This document shows, in pieces, positions 14,922-25,330 of a stretch of DNA of 64,000 nucleotides. The translations under genes were made by a program, and so were the position numbers. Source of the stretch: Algibacter miyuki (GTDB taxonomy: Bacteria > Bacteroidota > Bacteroidia > Flavobacteriales > Flavobacteriaceae). Each line of letters begins with the position of its first letter. The stretch's first letter is position 1. The notes below the pieces were generated by a model. It saw only the letters and a program-made list of their open reading frames with translations. It was not told where the DNA came from and did not search any database. The stretch covers positions 1,184,501 through 1,248,500 of the forward strand of contig NZ_JAUFQP010000013.1 of the NCBI RefSeq assembly GCF_030409805.1. The letters are read 5' to 3'.

Positions 14922-17612
14922 TTATAATTTAAAGTTTAATCTAGCAAAGGCATAGGTGCCATCAGATCCCATTTGTACAGAATCGGCTAAACCACCTTGA
15001 TCTGTCCATCCATCGAATTGTGGAGTCGGGTAGGTGTTAAATAAGTTATTAGCACCAATACTCAATTTTAGCTTTTCCGAAATTTGGTAACCTAAGCTTA
15101 AATCTACAATTAAAGCAGCTTTATAAATATCTGTAGCTACAGGGTAAAGGGCATCTGCTTCAGCTTGCGTTGTTGGAGGAGAATCTACCCATTGAAAATC
15201 CTGAAGTGTTACTTCGCTAAATTGAGTAAAAGCAACAGAAGCATTGAATTTCTTGTTAGTATATCCAAGGTTTAAACCAAATTTATAATCTGGAGCTGCA
15301 GCTTCTAGGTATGCCTGAGAAAATGGTCCGAAAAATGTAAACTCATTTAGAGCACCATTATGGATTTCTTTAATGGTTAAGTCATTTAAATTACCAATTA
15401 AATCTACTTGAATTTTACCTTCATCTCCTACGCTAGTTCCATAACCTAAAACAATATCTAAACCATTAGTTCTGGTATCTACACCATTTGCAAAAAATTG
15501 GGCGGCATCTACATTTAATGGTCCTAAAACAGTTTGATCTGTAAAGTTGTCGGTTAAAATAATACGATCATCAACCGAAATAGAGTATGCATCAATAGTT
15601 GCTGTAAAACCTCCTTTTTTATAAGTAAATCCAATACTAGCGTTAAAGGCTTTTTCCTCATTTAATTGTCCTATACCAAAAGCTTTGGTTACTGTACTAT
15701 TATTAGCTGATAGTAAAGATGGTACTGAAGTTCCGGCAACAATATTGGTAAACTTTAGGTTGTAATACAATTGGGCTAAAGATGGTGCTCTAAAACCTGT
15801 AGAAATAGAACCTCTTAAAGTGAAGTTATCAGTAACTTTTAATCTACTCGCTAATTTTCCATTAAAGGTGCTTCCGAAGTCACTGTATTGTTCAAATCGT
15901 AAAGCTCCAGCAAGCATAAATGCTTCGGAAACATTAAGCTCGGTATCAAAATAAATACCATAATTTGTTCTGCTTCTGTCTACTTCGTTATCTGGACTAT
16001 AACCAGGGAAACCTTGCGAACTTCCCGATAATACCTCGTCGTTAGAATCTGTTGCAACGGTTTGTAAAGCTGGGTTTGTAATTATCACGCCATTTTCATC
16101 ATAAAGCCCGTAAGATGCTTCTTCACCTGCAAAAATGCCAAAGTTTTCCGTTCTATATTCAAAACCAAAAGCTAAACTTAATCCAGAAGCCACATCATCT
16201 AAATATTTATTAAAATCTAAACCTGTGGTGTTTTGAGATAAATAATGTCCGCCGGCATCAAAATCGGTAGGCGATAAGTCTTGCATAGACGCATTATTAC
16301 TGTCCTTTATATAGTAGTGAAAAAAGTTTCTTCCGAAGGTATTATTGAAATCTACGTTCCAACCATTTTCCATTTCATGTCTTACACCAACCGAAACCGA
16401 AACATCGGTAATATTAGAGGTGATTCTAGGTGTAAAACCGTTAGGGTATAAGCTTGGTACCGATCTGTTATCGCCATTTGCAAAGCTATCTCTCGAAAAA
16501 GCGTAAGCATCGGTATCTCTGTAATTTCTACCACCAAAAGCATAAATTTCGGTATTATCATTAATAGGTAAAGCCGAGTTAATCATAAAGTTAAAACCAT
16601 CAACACCTGCGCTACCGTATCCTTGACGCCAAGAAAATCCAGGTCTGAGTGTGTTTTGTCTCGATAAAAACTCTGTTGTAAAATTCATGTAACCACCAGC
16701 ATCGTTTAAAGATACGCCGTAATTAGCATCAATTTTTACAGTTTCTCCATCCCAGCTCTTACTTTTTCCATCTAAACGATTCTTACCTTCAACATTACTT
16801 AAAGTTTCGCCTGTAGCTTCTTCCCAACCGTCACCAATAGCTGTGCTATACGCGCCGTAAGTAATACCACCAGTAAAACCATCGGTATTATCTTTTAAAA
16901 CAATATTGATTACACCAGCAATGGCATCCGATCCGTATTGTGCCGAAGCACCATCTCTTAAAACCTCAATACGTTTAATAGCATTTGCAGGAATAGCGTT
17001 TAAATCTGTTCCAGAATTCCCACGACCACGAGTACCAAAAATATTGACTAAACTTGATTGGTGTCTACGTTTACCGTTAATTAAAACTAAAGTTTGATCT
17101 GGACCTAAACCACGTAAAGATGCCGGAACAATATGGTCGGCACCATCAGAGCCCGATTGTTTACTTGCATTAAAAGAGGGGGCAGCATATTGTAAAATCT
17201 CATTAACTTCAACCTTTCCGGTGTTAGAAGCAATGTCTGCAACATTAATAACATCAACGGGTACAGCAGTATCTGTAGCTGTTCTTTTCGGGCTTCGAGA
17301 ACCGACTAAAACAACTTCATCTAAACTAACGCCATCTTCCAAAGTGACATTAATAATAGATTGGTTATTTACATTAACATCTTTAGAATTATATCCTACA
17401 TAGCTAAACACCAGCGTAGCATTTCCGTTAACCGAAATAGTATAATTACCATCAAAATCAGAGATAGCACCTTTACTCGTACCTTTCTCTAACACATTAA
17501 CACCGGCAATAGGGATTCCAGAGGTGTCGATTATGGTTCCTTTAACCGTTTGCTGAGCAAAAGCGAGCGTAAAACTACCTAAACAAAGCACTATTAAGTA
17601 AATTTTTTTCAT
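14922..17612 (-). CDS. TonB-dependent receptor, CarboxypepD_reg type
   Basis: The 896-aa outer-membrane receptor has a signal peptide (ending AFAQ, residue 20), a CarboxypepD_reg-like domain (about 22-95), a plug domain (about 105-245, with DADHI-like and GRGNSGTDLNAIP segments) and a large beta-barrel ending in ARLNFKL. It has the length and the short plug motifs of iron-complex/cobalamin-type receptors rather than SusC. No SusD-like gene follows, and no transporter or regulator gene adjoins. The substrate cannot be told. No histidine-rich loop is present, unlike the other receptor in this window. Confidence 0.94.
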   Translation of the reverse strand: MKKIYLIVLCLGSFTLAFAQQTVKGTIIDTSGIPIAGVNVLEKGTSKGAISDFDGNYTISVNGNATLVFSYVGYNSKDVNVNNQSIINVTLEDGVSLDEVVLVGSRSPKRTATDTAVPVDVINVADIASNTGKVEVNEILQYAAPSFNASKQSGSDGADHIVPASLRGLGPDQTLVLINGKRRHQSSLVNIFGTRGRGNSGTDLNAIPANAIKRIEVLRDGASAQYGSDAIAGVINIVLKDNTDGFTGGITYGAYSTAIGDGWEEATGETLSNVEGKNRLDGKSKSWDGETVKIDANYGVSLNDAGGYMNFTTEFLSRQNTLRPGFSWRQGYGSAGVDGFNFMINSALPINDNTEIYAFGGRNYRDTDAYAFSRDSFANGDNRSVPSLYPNGFTPRITSNITDVSVSVGVRHEMENGWNVDFNNTFGRNFFHYYIKDSNNASMQDLSPTDFDAGGHYLSQNTTGLDFNKYLDDVASGLSLAFGFEYRTENFGIFAGEEASYGLYDENGVIITNPALQTVATDSNDEVLSGSSQGFPGYSPDNEVDRSRTNYGIYFDTELNVSEAFMLAGALRFEQYSDFGSTFNGKLASRLKVTDNFTLRGSISTGFRAPSLAQLYYNLKFTNIVAGTSVPSLLSANNSTVTKAFGIGQLNEEKAFNASIGFTYKKGGFTATIDAYSISVDDRIILTDNFTDQTVLGPLNVDAAQFFANGVDTRTNGLDIVLGYGTSVGDEGKIQVDLIGNLNDLTIKEIHNGALNEFTFFGPFSQAYLEAAAPDYKFGLNLGYTNKKFNASVAFTQFSEVTLQDFQWVDSPPTTQAEADALYPVATDIYKAALIVDLSLGYQISEKLKLSIGANNLFNTYPTPQFDGWTDQGGLADSVQMGSDGTYAFARLNFKL

Positions 17613-17785
17613 AAATAATTTGAATTAGTTAACATTATCAATAGCTAATATATGTTAAAACTTTCATAAAAATACTTGATTTTAGTTAAAATCATCGACG
17701 TATATGCAAGAATAGTGCGTATTTACGGTATTATTTTTTATAACCACAGTTTAAAAATAAATGCAGAAATCCTGTTTATAAAAAC

Positions 17786-17825
17786 TATATTTGCACTCGC
17801 AAATTAGAGTTCCCACTTTTGTGGG
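17786..17825 (+). promoter_or_regulatory. Promoter and leader hairpin of ychF
   Basis: TATATTTG at 17786-17793 matches the TAnnTTTG -7 box perfectly. The leader then contains a 5-bp GC-rich hairpin, cccac-TTTT-gtggg (17812-17825), 20 nt before the start codon. It is not followed by a U-run, so it is more likely an mRNA-stability or translation-control element than a terminator. Confidence 0.5.
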
Positions 17826-17845
17826 CATAAAAAAGATATATTTCA

Positions 17846-18940
17846 ATGAAAGCAGGCATCGTAGGATTACCAAACGTAGGCAAATCGACTTTATTTAATT
17901 GTTTATCTAACGCAAAGGCGCAAAGTGCAAACTTTCCGTTTTGTACAATTGAACCAAATATTGGGGTGGTAAATGTACCAGATCCACGTTTAGAGAAGTT
18001 AGAAGAATTAGTTAACCCAGAGCGTGTGCAGCCGGCAACTGTTGAAATTGTTGATATTGCTGGTTTAGTAAAAGGCGCGAGTAAAGGTGAAGGTTTAGGA
18101 AACCAATTTTTAGCTAATATTCGTGAAACCGACGCTATTCTTCATGTATTGCGTTGTTTTGATAACGATAATATTATTCACGTTGATGGTAATGTAAACC
18201 CTATTCGTGATAAGGAAACTATCGATATGGAGCTTCAACTAAAAGATTTAGAAACGGTTGATAAAAAGCTTGATAAAGTAAAACGTGCTGCTAAAACAGG
18301 TAATAAAGATGCTCAAAAAGAAGAAGCTGTTTTATTAAAAATAAAAGCAGCCTTAGAAGCAGGTGTTTCAGTTCGTGCTTTAGAATTTTCTGAAGAAGAT
18401 GATATTGAATTCGTAAAACCATCACAATTTATCACCGATAAGCCTGTGATGTATGTTTGTAATGTAGACGAAGGTGCAGCGGTTTCTGGTAACGCTTATG
18501 TAGAACAAGTTCGCGAAGCTGTAAAAGATGAAAACGCCGAAGTTTTAGTGTTAGCAGTAGGTACAGAGGCTGATATTAATGAATTAGACGATTACGAAGA
18601 ACGCCAAATGTTTTTAGCAGATATCGGTTTAGAAGAAGCCGGAGCAGCTAAATTAATTCGTTCGGCTTACAAATTATTAAACCAACAAACTTACTTTACA
18701 GCAGGTGTGAAAGAAGTTCGTGCTTGGACAATAGATATAGGAGCAACGGCGCCACAAGCTGCGGGTGTTATTCATACCGATTTTGAAAAAGGATTCATTC
18801 GTGCCGAAGTTATCGGTTACGAAGATTTTTCAAGCTATGGTAGCGAAGCAAAAGTAAAAGAAGCAGGTAAAATGCGTGTTGAAGGTAAAAACTACATCGT
18901 AAAAGATGGCGATGTTATGCACTTCTTATTCAACGTATAA
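17846..18940 (+). CDS. ychF: Redox-regulated ATPase YchF (OLA1 family)
   Basis: YchF is a cytosolic P-loop NTPase of the Obg family that prefers ATP and binds ribosomes. The 364-aa protein has the P-loop GLPNVGKST (residues 7-15), the switch region [10 protein letters not shown] (about 71-80), NVDE in the place of the G4 motif (NxxE, about 208-211), a coiled-coil insertion (about 130-175) and a C-terminal TGS domain (about 280-363). The length is exactly typical. It stands alone with its own promoter and terminator. Confidence 0.97.
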   Translation: MKAGIVGLPNVGKSTLFNCLSNAKAQSANFPFCTIEPNIGVVNVPDPRLEKLEELVNPERVQPATVEIVDIAGLVKGASKGEGLGNQFLANIRETDAILHVLRCFDNDNIIHVDGNVNPIRDKETIDMELQLKDLETVDKKLDKVKRAAKTGNKDAQKEEAVLLKIKAALEAGVSVRALEFSEEDDIEFVKPSQFITDKPVMYVCNVDEGAAVSGNAYVEQVREAVKDENAEVLVLAVGTEADINELDDYEERQMFLADIGLEEAGAAKLIRSAYKLLNQQTYFTAGVKEVRAWTIDIGATAPQAAGVIHTDFEKGFIRAEVIGYEDFSSYGSEAKVKEAGKMRVEGKNYIVKDGDVMHFLFNV

Positions 18941-18960
18941 ACTCAAAATATAAACGCTTT

Positions 18961-18998
18961 AAAAGCTTCATTTCTAAATCTAGAGATGAAGCTTTTTT
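18961..18998 (+). terminator. Terminator after ychF
   Basis: An 11-bp stem (aaaagcttcat, 18961-18971, with 18986-18996) with further inner pairing is followed by a T-run. Confidence 0.87.
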
Positions 18999-19060
18999 TT
19001 GCTTTAAATGCTCTTTTTCTCTAGTTTCTAACAATAGAAGTAACATAGCAGTTGTTTTTT

Positions 19061-19149
19061 GGGCGTTACCACAAGGGTCGGGCTTTCCGCTGCAAGTCCT
19101 CGCACTTCCTGCGTCAGGCTGTGGGCTATCCGCTGCAATCCCTAACGCG
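19061..19149 (+). repeat. GC-rich 89-bp dispersed element, copy 1
   Basis: This intergenic block is strikingly GC-rich in an AT-rich setting. It begins GGGCGTTACC and ends CCTAACGCG, so GCGTTA/TAACGC form 6-bp terminal inverted repeats. Inside are two related 20-nt units (19080-19099 and 19123-19142) that differ at few positions. A second copy, inverted and about 83% identical by eye over the same 89 nt, lies at 26372-26460. It carries no gene. The structure resembles small non-autonomous mobile or REP-like elements; which of these is unknown. Confidence 0.8.
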
Positions 19150-19343
19150 AACCACATCTATAAATTAAACATTTATAACACATTAAATATTAATCTTTTA
19201 TAAAACATAGAGAATCATTATTCTTAAAAACCATCACGTTTTTATATCTGTTTTGTTTGATTTACTGATAAAAATGCATTTTGAGCATCGTAATTATTTA
19301 AAATTTTACATTTTCTTCAATAAAAGAACTCTAAATTCGTGCT

Positions 19344-20249
19344 ATGCAAACAACAAAAAACTTTTGGTCGGGCATCGCAATTGGTGTTTTAGGAATTGTC
19401 CTCTTTTCTTCAAAAGCAGTGATGGTGAAATTGGCTTATAATTACGACGTCGATGCTATTAGTATTTTGCTTTTGCGCATGCTATTTTCATTTCCTTTTT
19501 ATGTTGTTATCGCCATTTTATATCGTAACAAAAACACTGAAATAGCCATTAAAAACACCGATTATATTTGGTTGTTTTTCTTCGGCTTCGTGGGGTATTA
19601 TTTAGCAAGTTATTTCGATTTTGTAGGACTAACTTATATCAAAGCCAGTTTAGAGCGAATTATTTTGTTTTTATACCCAACTATTGTTATTCTTCTAAAT
19701 CGTATATTTTTAAAGCAACCCATTTCAAAAACACAAGCTATAGCTATTGGTTTAACATATTTAGGAATTATTCTAGCTTTTTCAGCAGAAGTTAATATAA
19801 CAGGTGTTAGCGCATATTTGGGCGGTTTCTTTATATTATTGAGTGCCATAACCTATGCGTCGTATTTGGTAGGTAGCGGTTGGTTAATTCCTAAGTTTGG
19901 TGTGGTTAAATTCACAACTTACGCTATGCTAATATCCTGTTTTTGCGTTTTTGTGCATTATGGTTTTATTGGCGAAATGGATTTGTTTAATTTCACTTGG
20001 GAAGTATATGTTCTCGGACTATTAATCGCTGTTTTTGCAACCGTAATTCCATCGTTTTTAGTATCACTTTCAATAAAGATGATAAGTTCTTCAAATTTTG
20101 CTATTGTTGCTGGTATTGGTCCTATATCAACCATTATTTTAGCATCTATATTTTTAGGAGAGTTTTTAACGTTTTTACAGCTTTTCGGTGCGCTTATCGT
20201 TATTTTTGGTATTGTGTTTATGTCTGTAAAAAGTTCTAAAAACAAGTAG
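19344..20249 (+). CDS. EamA/DMT-family membrane transporter
   Basis: The 301-aa protein has ten predicted membrane helices in two EamA repeats (about residues 10-145 and 155-295), the layout of the drug/metabolite transporter superfamily. The second half contains the family-like stretch with SSNFAIVAGIGPISTIILAS, and the C-terminus ends in a short Lys-rich cytosolic tail. Substrates of such exporters include amino acids and metabolites; none can be assigned here. It stands alone, with an AT-rich 94-nt leader after the dispersed repeat and a 275-nt gap before parE in which I see no gene. Confidence 0.9.
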   Translation: MQTTKNFWSGIAIGVLGIVLFSSKAVMVKLAYNYDVDAISILLLRMLFSFPFYVVIAILYRNKNTEIAIKNTDYIWLFFFGFVGYYLASYFDFVGLTYIKASLERIILFLYPTIVILLNRIFLKQPISKTQAIAIGLTYLGIILAFSAEVNITGVSAYLGGFFILLSAITYASYLVGSGWLIPKFGVVKFTTYAMLISCFCVFVHYGFIGEMDLFNFTWEVYVLGLLIAVFATVIPSFLVSLSIKMISSSNFAIVAGIGPISTIILASIFLGEFLTFLQLFGALIVIFGIVFMSVKSSKNK

Positions 20250-20524
20250 TTAGGCGGTTTCTTGGTTACTTACAATTAAACCAAAAATCTAAATTCATAC
20301 GGCTCACAGTTTACAATTTTCTATAATTGTTAATTATTTTGTTTGCGTGCTATTTTATTTTTTGTTTAGTTATGTTATCTTAGCTTTTTATAACTTTTTT
20401 TGTTGGAAATTGCATCCAAATATAATGATGCGTTTTTGGGAGCTATTTTTATACCGTAACCAGAAACGACATGATATTATGTTCAAAATAAAAAAAGCGT
20501 TTACTACTAAACCTCAATATCTTA

Positions 20525-22378
20525 ATGGCAGAACAATCTAACTATACCGAAGACAATATACGTTCCCTAGACTGGAAAGAGCACATTCGTATGCGTCCCG
20601 GTATGTACATTGGTAAGCTTGGTGACGGGAGCTCGGCAGATGATGGTGTTTATATTCTTCTTAAAGAAGTTTTAGATAACTCCATTGATGAGTTTGTTAT
20701 GGGCGCCGGGAGAAACATCGAAATCTCGATACAAGGTGCTAAAATAACGGTACGCGATTATGGTCGTGGTATTCCTTTAGGTAAAGTGGTCGATGTGGTT
20801 TCTAAAATGAATACCGGTGGAAAATACGATTCCAAAGCCTTTAAAAAATCCGTAGGTTTAAATGGAGTAGGAACCAAGGCTGTTAATGCATTGTCATCGT
20901 TTTTTAGAGTAGAATCTACCCGTGATAACAAGAGCGCTTCCGCGGAATTTTCTCAAGGAAACTTAACAAACGAAGAGTTTTTAGAAGAAACATCGCGCCG
21001 TAAAGGAACGAAAGTATCCTTCGTGCCTGATGAAATCATCTTTAAAAAATACAAGTATCGTAACGAGTATATCGTTAAAATGCTAAAGAATTATGTCTAT
21101 TTAAATCCAGGTTTAACCATTGTTTTTAATGGTGAAAAATATTTTAGTGAAAACGGATTAAAAGACTTATTAGCTGAAAAAATAAACGAATCGGATTTAC
21201 TATATCCTATTATTCATCTTCGTGGCGATGATATCGAAGTGGCGCTTACACACAGTAAAACGCAGTATAGCGAAGAATATAATAGTTTTGTTAACGGACA
21301 AAACACCACGCAAGGAGGAACACATTTAACAGCCTTTCGCGAAGCTTTAGTAAAAACCATTCGTGAGTTCTACGGTAAAAATTACGACGCTTCAGATATT
21401 CGTAAATCCGTTGTCTCTGCCATCGCAATTAAGGTTATGGAGCCTGTTTTCGAAAGTCAGACGAAAACCAAATTAGGATCTACCGATATGGGGGGTAATT
21501 TACCAACCGTTCGTACATATATCAACGATTTTTTAAAGAAATATTTAGATAACTATTTACATAAAAATACAGATACAGCGGAGAAAATTCAACGTAAAAT
21601 TCTGCAAGCTGAACGTGAAAGAAAAGAGTTGTCGGGTATTCGTAAATTAGCTAAAGACCGCGCTAAAAAAGCCAGTCTTCATAATAAAAAATTACGCGAC
21701 TGTCGTGTTCATTTTGGCGATATAAAGAATGAACGTAACCTCGAAAGTACCTTGTTTATAACCGAGGGAGATTCGGCATCAGGAAGTATCACAAAATCGC
21801 GAGATGTAAATACGCAAGCTGTATTTAGTTTAAAAGGAAAACCTTTGAACTGCTATGGTTTAACCAAAAAAATAGTTTACGAAAACGAAGAGTTTAACTT
21901 GCTTCAGGCCGCTTTAAATATAGAAGAAACCTTAGAAGATTTAAGATATAATAATGTGGTTATTGCAACGGATGCCGATGTCGATGGTATGCATATTCGC
22001 TTGTTGTTAATAACGTTTTTTTTACAATTTTTCCCTGAAGTTATCAAAGAAGGGCATTTATATATTTTACAAACCCCATTATTCCGGGTTCGAAATAAAA
22101 AAGAAACCATTTATTGTTATTCGGAAGAAGAACGACGAGCGGCTCTTGAAAAATTAAAACCAAAACCGGAAATAACCCGATTTAAAGGTTTAGGTGAAAT
22201 TTCACCAGATGAGTTTAAACATTTTATTGGCGATAACATTCGTTTAGATCCTATTATGTTGGATGATAACATGTCTATTGAAGATTTATTATCCTTCTAT
22301 ATGGGAAAAAATACGCCTACAAGACAGGAATTTATTATCGATAATTTAAAAGTTGAACTTGATTATATAGACGAATAA
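20525..22378 (+). CDS. parE: DNA topoisomerase IV subunit B
   Basis: ParE supplies the ATPase of the type IIA topoisomerase that decatenates sister chromosomes. The 617-aa protein shows the GHKL ATPase ([10 protein letters not shown] near 55-64, GRGIPLG near 82-88, [17 protein letters not shown] near 107-123), the transducer domain, and the TOPRIM domain with EGDSASG (about 416-422) and DADVDGMHI (about 480-488). The partner parC follows after a 285-nt gap containing a small ORF. The size is near ParE rather than GyrB; the pairing with parC in one locus supports topoisomerase IV. Confidence 0.96.
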   Translation: MAEQSNYTEDNIRSLDWKEHIRMRPGMYIGKLGDGSSADDGVYILLKEVLDNSIDEFVMGAGRNIEISIQGAKITVRDYGRGIPLGKVVDVVSKMNTGGKYDSKAFKKSVGLNGVGTKAVNALSSFFRVESTRDNKSASAEFSQGNLTNEEFLEETSRRKGTKVSFVPDEIIFKKYKYRNEYIVKMLKNYVYLNPGLTIVFNGEKYFSENGLKDLLAEKINESDLLYPIIHLRGDDIEVALTHSKTQYSEEYNSFVNGQNTTQGGTHLTAFREALVKTIREFYGKNYDASDIRKSVVSAIAIKVMEPVFESQTKTKLGSTDMGGNLPTVRTYINDFLKKYLDNYLHKNTDTAEKIQRKILQAERERKELSGIRKLAKDRAKKASLHNKKLRDCRVHFGDIKNERNLESTLFITEGDSASGSITKSRDVNTQAVFSLKGKPLNCYGLTKKIVYENEEFNLLQAALNIEETLEDLRYNNVVIATDADVDGMHIRLLLITFFLQFFPEVIKEGHLYILQTPLFRVRNKKETIYCYSEEERRAALEKLKPKPEITRFKGLGEISPDEFKHFIGDNIRLDPIMLDDNMSIEDLLSFYMGKNTPTRQEFIIDNLKVELDYIDE

Positions 22379-22431
22379 CATTTTTGTATTATCAAATAAA
22401 GAATTTTATATGATTAAATTTAAATATTTAC

Positions 22432-22439
22432 TAATTTTG
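22432..22439 (+). promoter_or_regulatory. Predicted -7 box between parE and the small basic ORF
   Basis: TAATTTTG matches TAnnTTTG and lies 80 nt before the small ORF at 22520. It could drive both the small ORF and parC, separately from parE. Confidence 0.45.
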
Positions 22440-22519
22440 CACTATAAATATTGAAATTAATCATAAACCGCTAAGTTTTAGTAACAAACTAATTAACGAA
22501 GCCATAAAAACTTTATAAA

Positions 22520-22651
22520 ATGTTATACTCAACAGAAAAGAACAAAGTAAAAAAGCGTTCCTACGATTACTTATACACTCACGATGTGACAAGTAAAGCT
22601 AAAAAACGCAGAAAAATTGGACGTGTTACCCTTAGCGGTAAACCAAAATAG
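22520..22651 (+). CDS. Small basic protein encoded between parE and parC
   Basis: A 43-codon ORF starts with ATG and ends with TAG 12 nt before parC. Fourteen of 43 residues are Lys or Arg, many in two blocks (KVKKR at 9-13 and KAKKRRK at 26-32), and four are Tyr. It reads in phase with no overlap on its neighbours, has a predicted promoter box upstream, and fills an otherwise unexplained 285-nt gap between two genes that are usually adjacent. Its composition suggests nucleic-acid or ribosome binding. I do not recognise a family, and the evidence that it is translated is indirect. Confidence 0.55.
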   Translation: MLYSTEKNKVKKRSYDYLYTHDVTSKAKKRRKIGRVTLSGKPK

Positions 22652-22663
22652 TAATAGTGTTTA

Positions 22664-25273
22664 ATGACTGAAGACCAAAACGACGATTTAATTAATAACC
22701 CAGAAGAACCCCAAGAAACCATTACCCGTGTTACGGGAATGTACAAAGATTGGTTTTTAGATTACGCATCCTATGTAATTTTAGAGCGTGCTGTACCAGC
22801 TATTGAGGACGGTTTTAAACCCGTGCAACGTAGAATTATGCACTCTATGAAAGACTTAGACGATGGGCGTTACAACAAAGTAGCGAACATTGTAGGGCAT
22901 ACCATGCAGTATCACCCACACGGTGATGCTAGTATCGCTGATGCTATGGTGCAAATTGGGCAAAAAGATTTGTTGATTGATACTCAAGGAAACTGGGGTA
23001 ATATTTTAACAGGCGATCGTGCGGCAGCTTCGCGTTATATTGAAGCGCGTATTTCTAAGTTTGGTTTAGATGTTGTTTTTAATCCTAAAATTACCGAATG
23101 GCAGGCCAGTTATGATGGTCGTCGAAAAGAACCTATAAATTTACCTGTAATGTTCCCGTTATTGTTAGCGCAAGGCGGTGAGGGTATTGCGGTAGGGCTT
23201 TCAACAAAAATATTACCTCACAATTTTATTGAGTTAATCGATGCGTCGATTAAGCATTTACAGGGTAAGCGTTTTACAATTTTACCCGATTTTCCAACAG
23301 CTGGAATAGCCGATTTTTCCAATTATAACGATGGTCTTCGTGGTGGGAAAGTACGTGTTCGCGCCCGTATTTCTCAGCTTGATAAAGCCACTTTAGTAAT
23401 TACAGAATTACCTTTTGGAACCACAACATCAACTTTAATAGATTCTATTTTAAAGGCGAATGATAAGGGGAAAATTAAGGTTAAAAAAATTGAAGATAAT
23501 ACAGCGGCGGAAGTTGAGATTTTAGTCCATTTACCATCTGGTTTATCGCCAGATAAAACGATTGACGCCTTGTATGCTTTTACTAGTTGTGAATCGTCAA
23601 TTTCGCCATTGGGTTGCGTTATTGAAGATAATAAGCCACTTTTTGTTGGTGTTACTGAAATGCTTAGAAGAAGTACCGATAATACGGTAGATCTCTTAAA
23701 ACAAGAATTAGAAATTCGTTTAGGCGAGTTTGAAGAACAATGGCATTTCGCATCTTTAGAGCGTATTTTTATTGAAAATAGAATTTATCGGGATATTGAA
23801 GAGGAAGAAACTTGGCCTGGCGTAATTAGCGCTATTGACAAAGGACTTCAGCCACATATAAAACACTTAAAACGCGCTGTAACCGAAGAGGATATTGTGC
23901 GTTTAACCGAAATACGAATTAAACGTATTTCTAAATTTGATATTGATAAAGCGCAACAGAAAATTGATGCTTTAGAAGATCAAATAGCAGAAATAAAACA
24001 CCACTTAGCACATCTTATAGATTATGCAATTGCTTACTTTACGCGCCTTAAAAAGGAGTATGGTGAAGGACGTGAGCGTAAAACGGAAATTAGAACTTTT
24101 GATGATGTCGATGCTACAAAAGTGGTTATCCGAAACACAAAACTCTATGTGAATAGGGAAGAAGGTTTTATTGGAACTTCACTAAGACGTGATGAATATG
24201 TTGGCGATTGTTCGGATATTGATGATATAATCGTGTTTACCAAGTCTGGTGTTATGATGGTTACAAAAGTAGATACAAAAACTTTTATAGGTAAAGGTAT
24301 TGTACATGTTGCCGTATTTAAAAAGAAAGATAAACGAACCATTTATAATTTTATTTATCGTGACGGAAAAACAGGACCGTCTTATATTAAGCGTTTTGCT
24401 GTAACGTCCATAACACGTGATAAAGAATACGATTTAACAAATGGAACAAAAGGGTCTACGGGCTTATATTTTTCTGCTAACCCGAATGGAGAAGCCGAAG
24501 TGGTGTCCATTTTATTGCGTCAAGCGGGAAGTATTAAGAAACTGAAATGGGATATCGATTTTGCTGATATTTTAATTAAAGGCCGTGCTTCTAAAGGGAA
24601 TTTAGTGACTAAATATCCTATTAAGCGGGTTGAATTAAAAGAAAAAGGTGTTTCTACACTAAAACCTCGAAAAATTTGGTTCGATGATACTGTACAGCGT
24701 TTAAACGTTGATGGTCGTGGCGAATTGATTGGAGAGTTTAAAGGTGAAGATATGTTGCTGGTTATCAATCAATCGGGAACAATTAAAACGGTTACGCCAG
24801 AGGTTACTATGCATTTTGATGACGATATGATTGTTATGGAAAAGTGGGTGCCTAAAAAACCAATTTCAGCCGTTTATTTTAATGGCGAAAAGGAAATGTA
24901 TTACGTGAAACGTTTTTTAATTGAACAAGGAGGTCGTGAAGAAACTTTTATTTCAGACCATCCAAATTCGCAGTTAGAAATCATCTCTACCGATTGGAAA
25001 CCTATGGCAGAGATTGTATTTGCTAAGGAACGCGGAAAGGATCGAAAAGATAATGTAGAAATTAATTTGGAAGAATTTATTTCTATTAAAGGTATTAGCG
25101 CTTTAGGAAATCAGTTAACCCGTGATAAGGTAAATCAGGTTAATTTATTGGACCCCTTACCATATGAGTCGGAAGATAATGCTTCTGTTGATGATATGGT
25201 TGATAATGAAGAAAACCCTATTCCTGGTAAAGGAGACGATGATGATAAATCGCAAACAACGCTTTTTGAGTAA
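22664..25273 (+). CDS. parC: DNA topoisomerase IV subunit A
   Basis: ParC cuts and rejoins DNA in topoisomerase IV. The 869-aa protein has the winged-helix and tower domains with the catalytic Tyr in AASRYIEARIS (about residue 125), preceded by the quinolone-region segment HPHGDASIADAMV (about 86-98). A coiled-coil gate follows (about 405-460), then a C-terminal domain of beta-pinwheel type (about 490-800) and an acidic tail (residues 830-869, rich in Asp, Glu, Asn). Gene order parE-small ORF-parC on one strand suggests co-regulation. Called ParC rather than GyrA from the locus context and the lack of a clear GyrA box. Confidence 0.93.
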   Translation: MTEDQNDDLINNPEEPQETITRVTGMYKDWFLDYASYVILERAVPAIEDGFKPVQRRIMHSMKDLDDGRYNKVANIVGHTMQYHPHGDASIADAMVQIGQKDLLIDTQGNWGNILTGDRAAASRYIEARISKFGLDVVFNPKITEWQASYDGRRKEPINLPVMFPLLLAQGGEGIAVGLSTKILPHNFIELIDASIKHLQGKRFTILPDFPTAGIADFSNYNDGLRGGKVRVRARISQLDKATLVITELPFGTTTSTLIDSILKANDKGKIKVKKIEDNTAAEVEILVHLPSGLSPDKTIDALYAFTSCESSISPLGCVIEDNKPLFVGVTEMLRRSTDNTVDLLKQELEIRLGEFEEQWHFASLERIFIENRIYRDIEEEETWPGVISAIDKGLQPHIKHLKRAVTEEDIVRLTEIRIKRISKFDIDKAQQKIDALEDQIAEIKHHLAHLIDYAIAYFTRLKKEYGEGRERKTEIRTFDDVDATKVVIRNTKLYVNREEGFIGTSLRRDEYVGDCSDIDDIIVFTKSGVMMVTKVDTKTFIGKGIVHVAVFKKKDKRTIYNFIYRDGKTGPSYIKRFAVTSITRDKEYDLTNGTKGSTGLYFSANPNGEAEVVSILLRQAGSIKKLKWDIDFADILIKGRASKGNLVTKYPIKRVELKEKGVSTLKPRKIWFDDTVQRLNVDGRGELIGEFKGEDMLLVINQSGTIKTVTPEVTMHFDDDMIVMEKWVPKKPISAVYFNGEKEMYYVKRFLIEQGGREETFISDHPNSQLEIISTDWKPMAEIVFAKERGKDRKDNVEINLEEFISIKGISALGNQLTRDKVNQVNLLDPLPYESEDNASVDDMVDNEENPIPGKGDDDDKSQTTLFE

Positions 25274-25330
25274 AATATAGTCTATAGTTTTGTATTGATT
25301 TTAAAGGAGGCTTAGAAGTTTGTTAAAAAT

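Noticed and set aside
19061..19149. Calling the 89-bp element an insertion sequence
   Set aside because: No transposase reading frame is present and the element is too short; kept as a dispersed repeat only.
18930..19157. 75-codon ORF on the minus strand downstream of ychF
   Set aside because: Its N-terminal half is the translation of the GC-rich dispersed element and its C-terminal half is the ychF terminator; no coding evidence.
20347..20541. 64-codon ORF upstream of and overlapping parE
   Set aside because: It overlaps the parE start region, is hydrophobic at first and then random in composition, and resembles no family; it reads as AT-rich non-coding leader.
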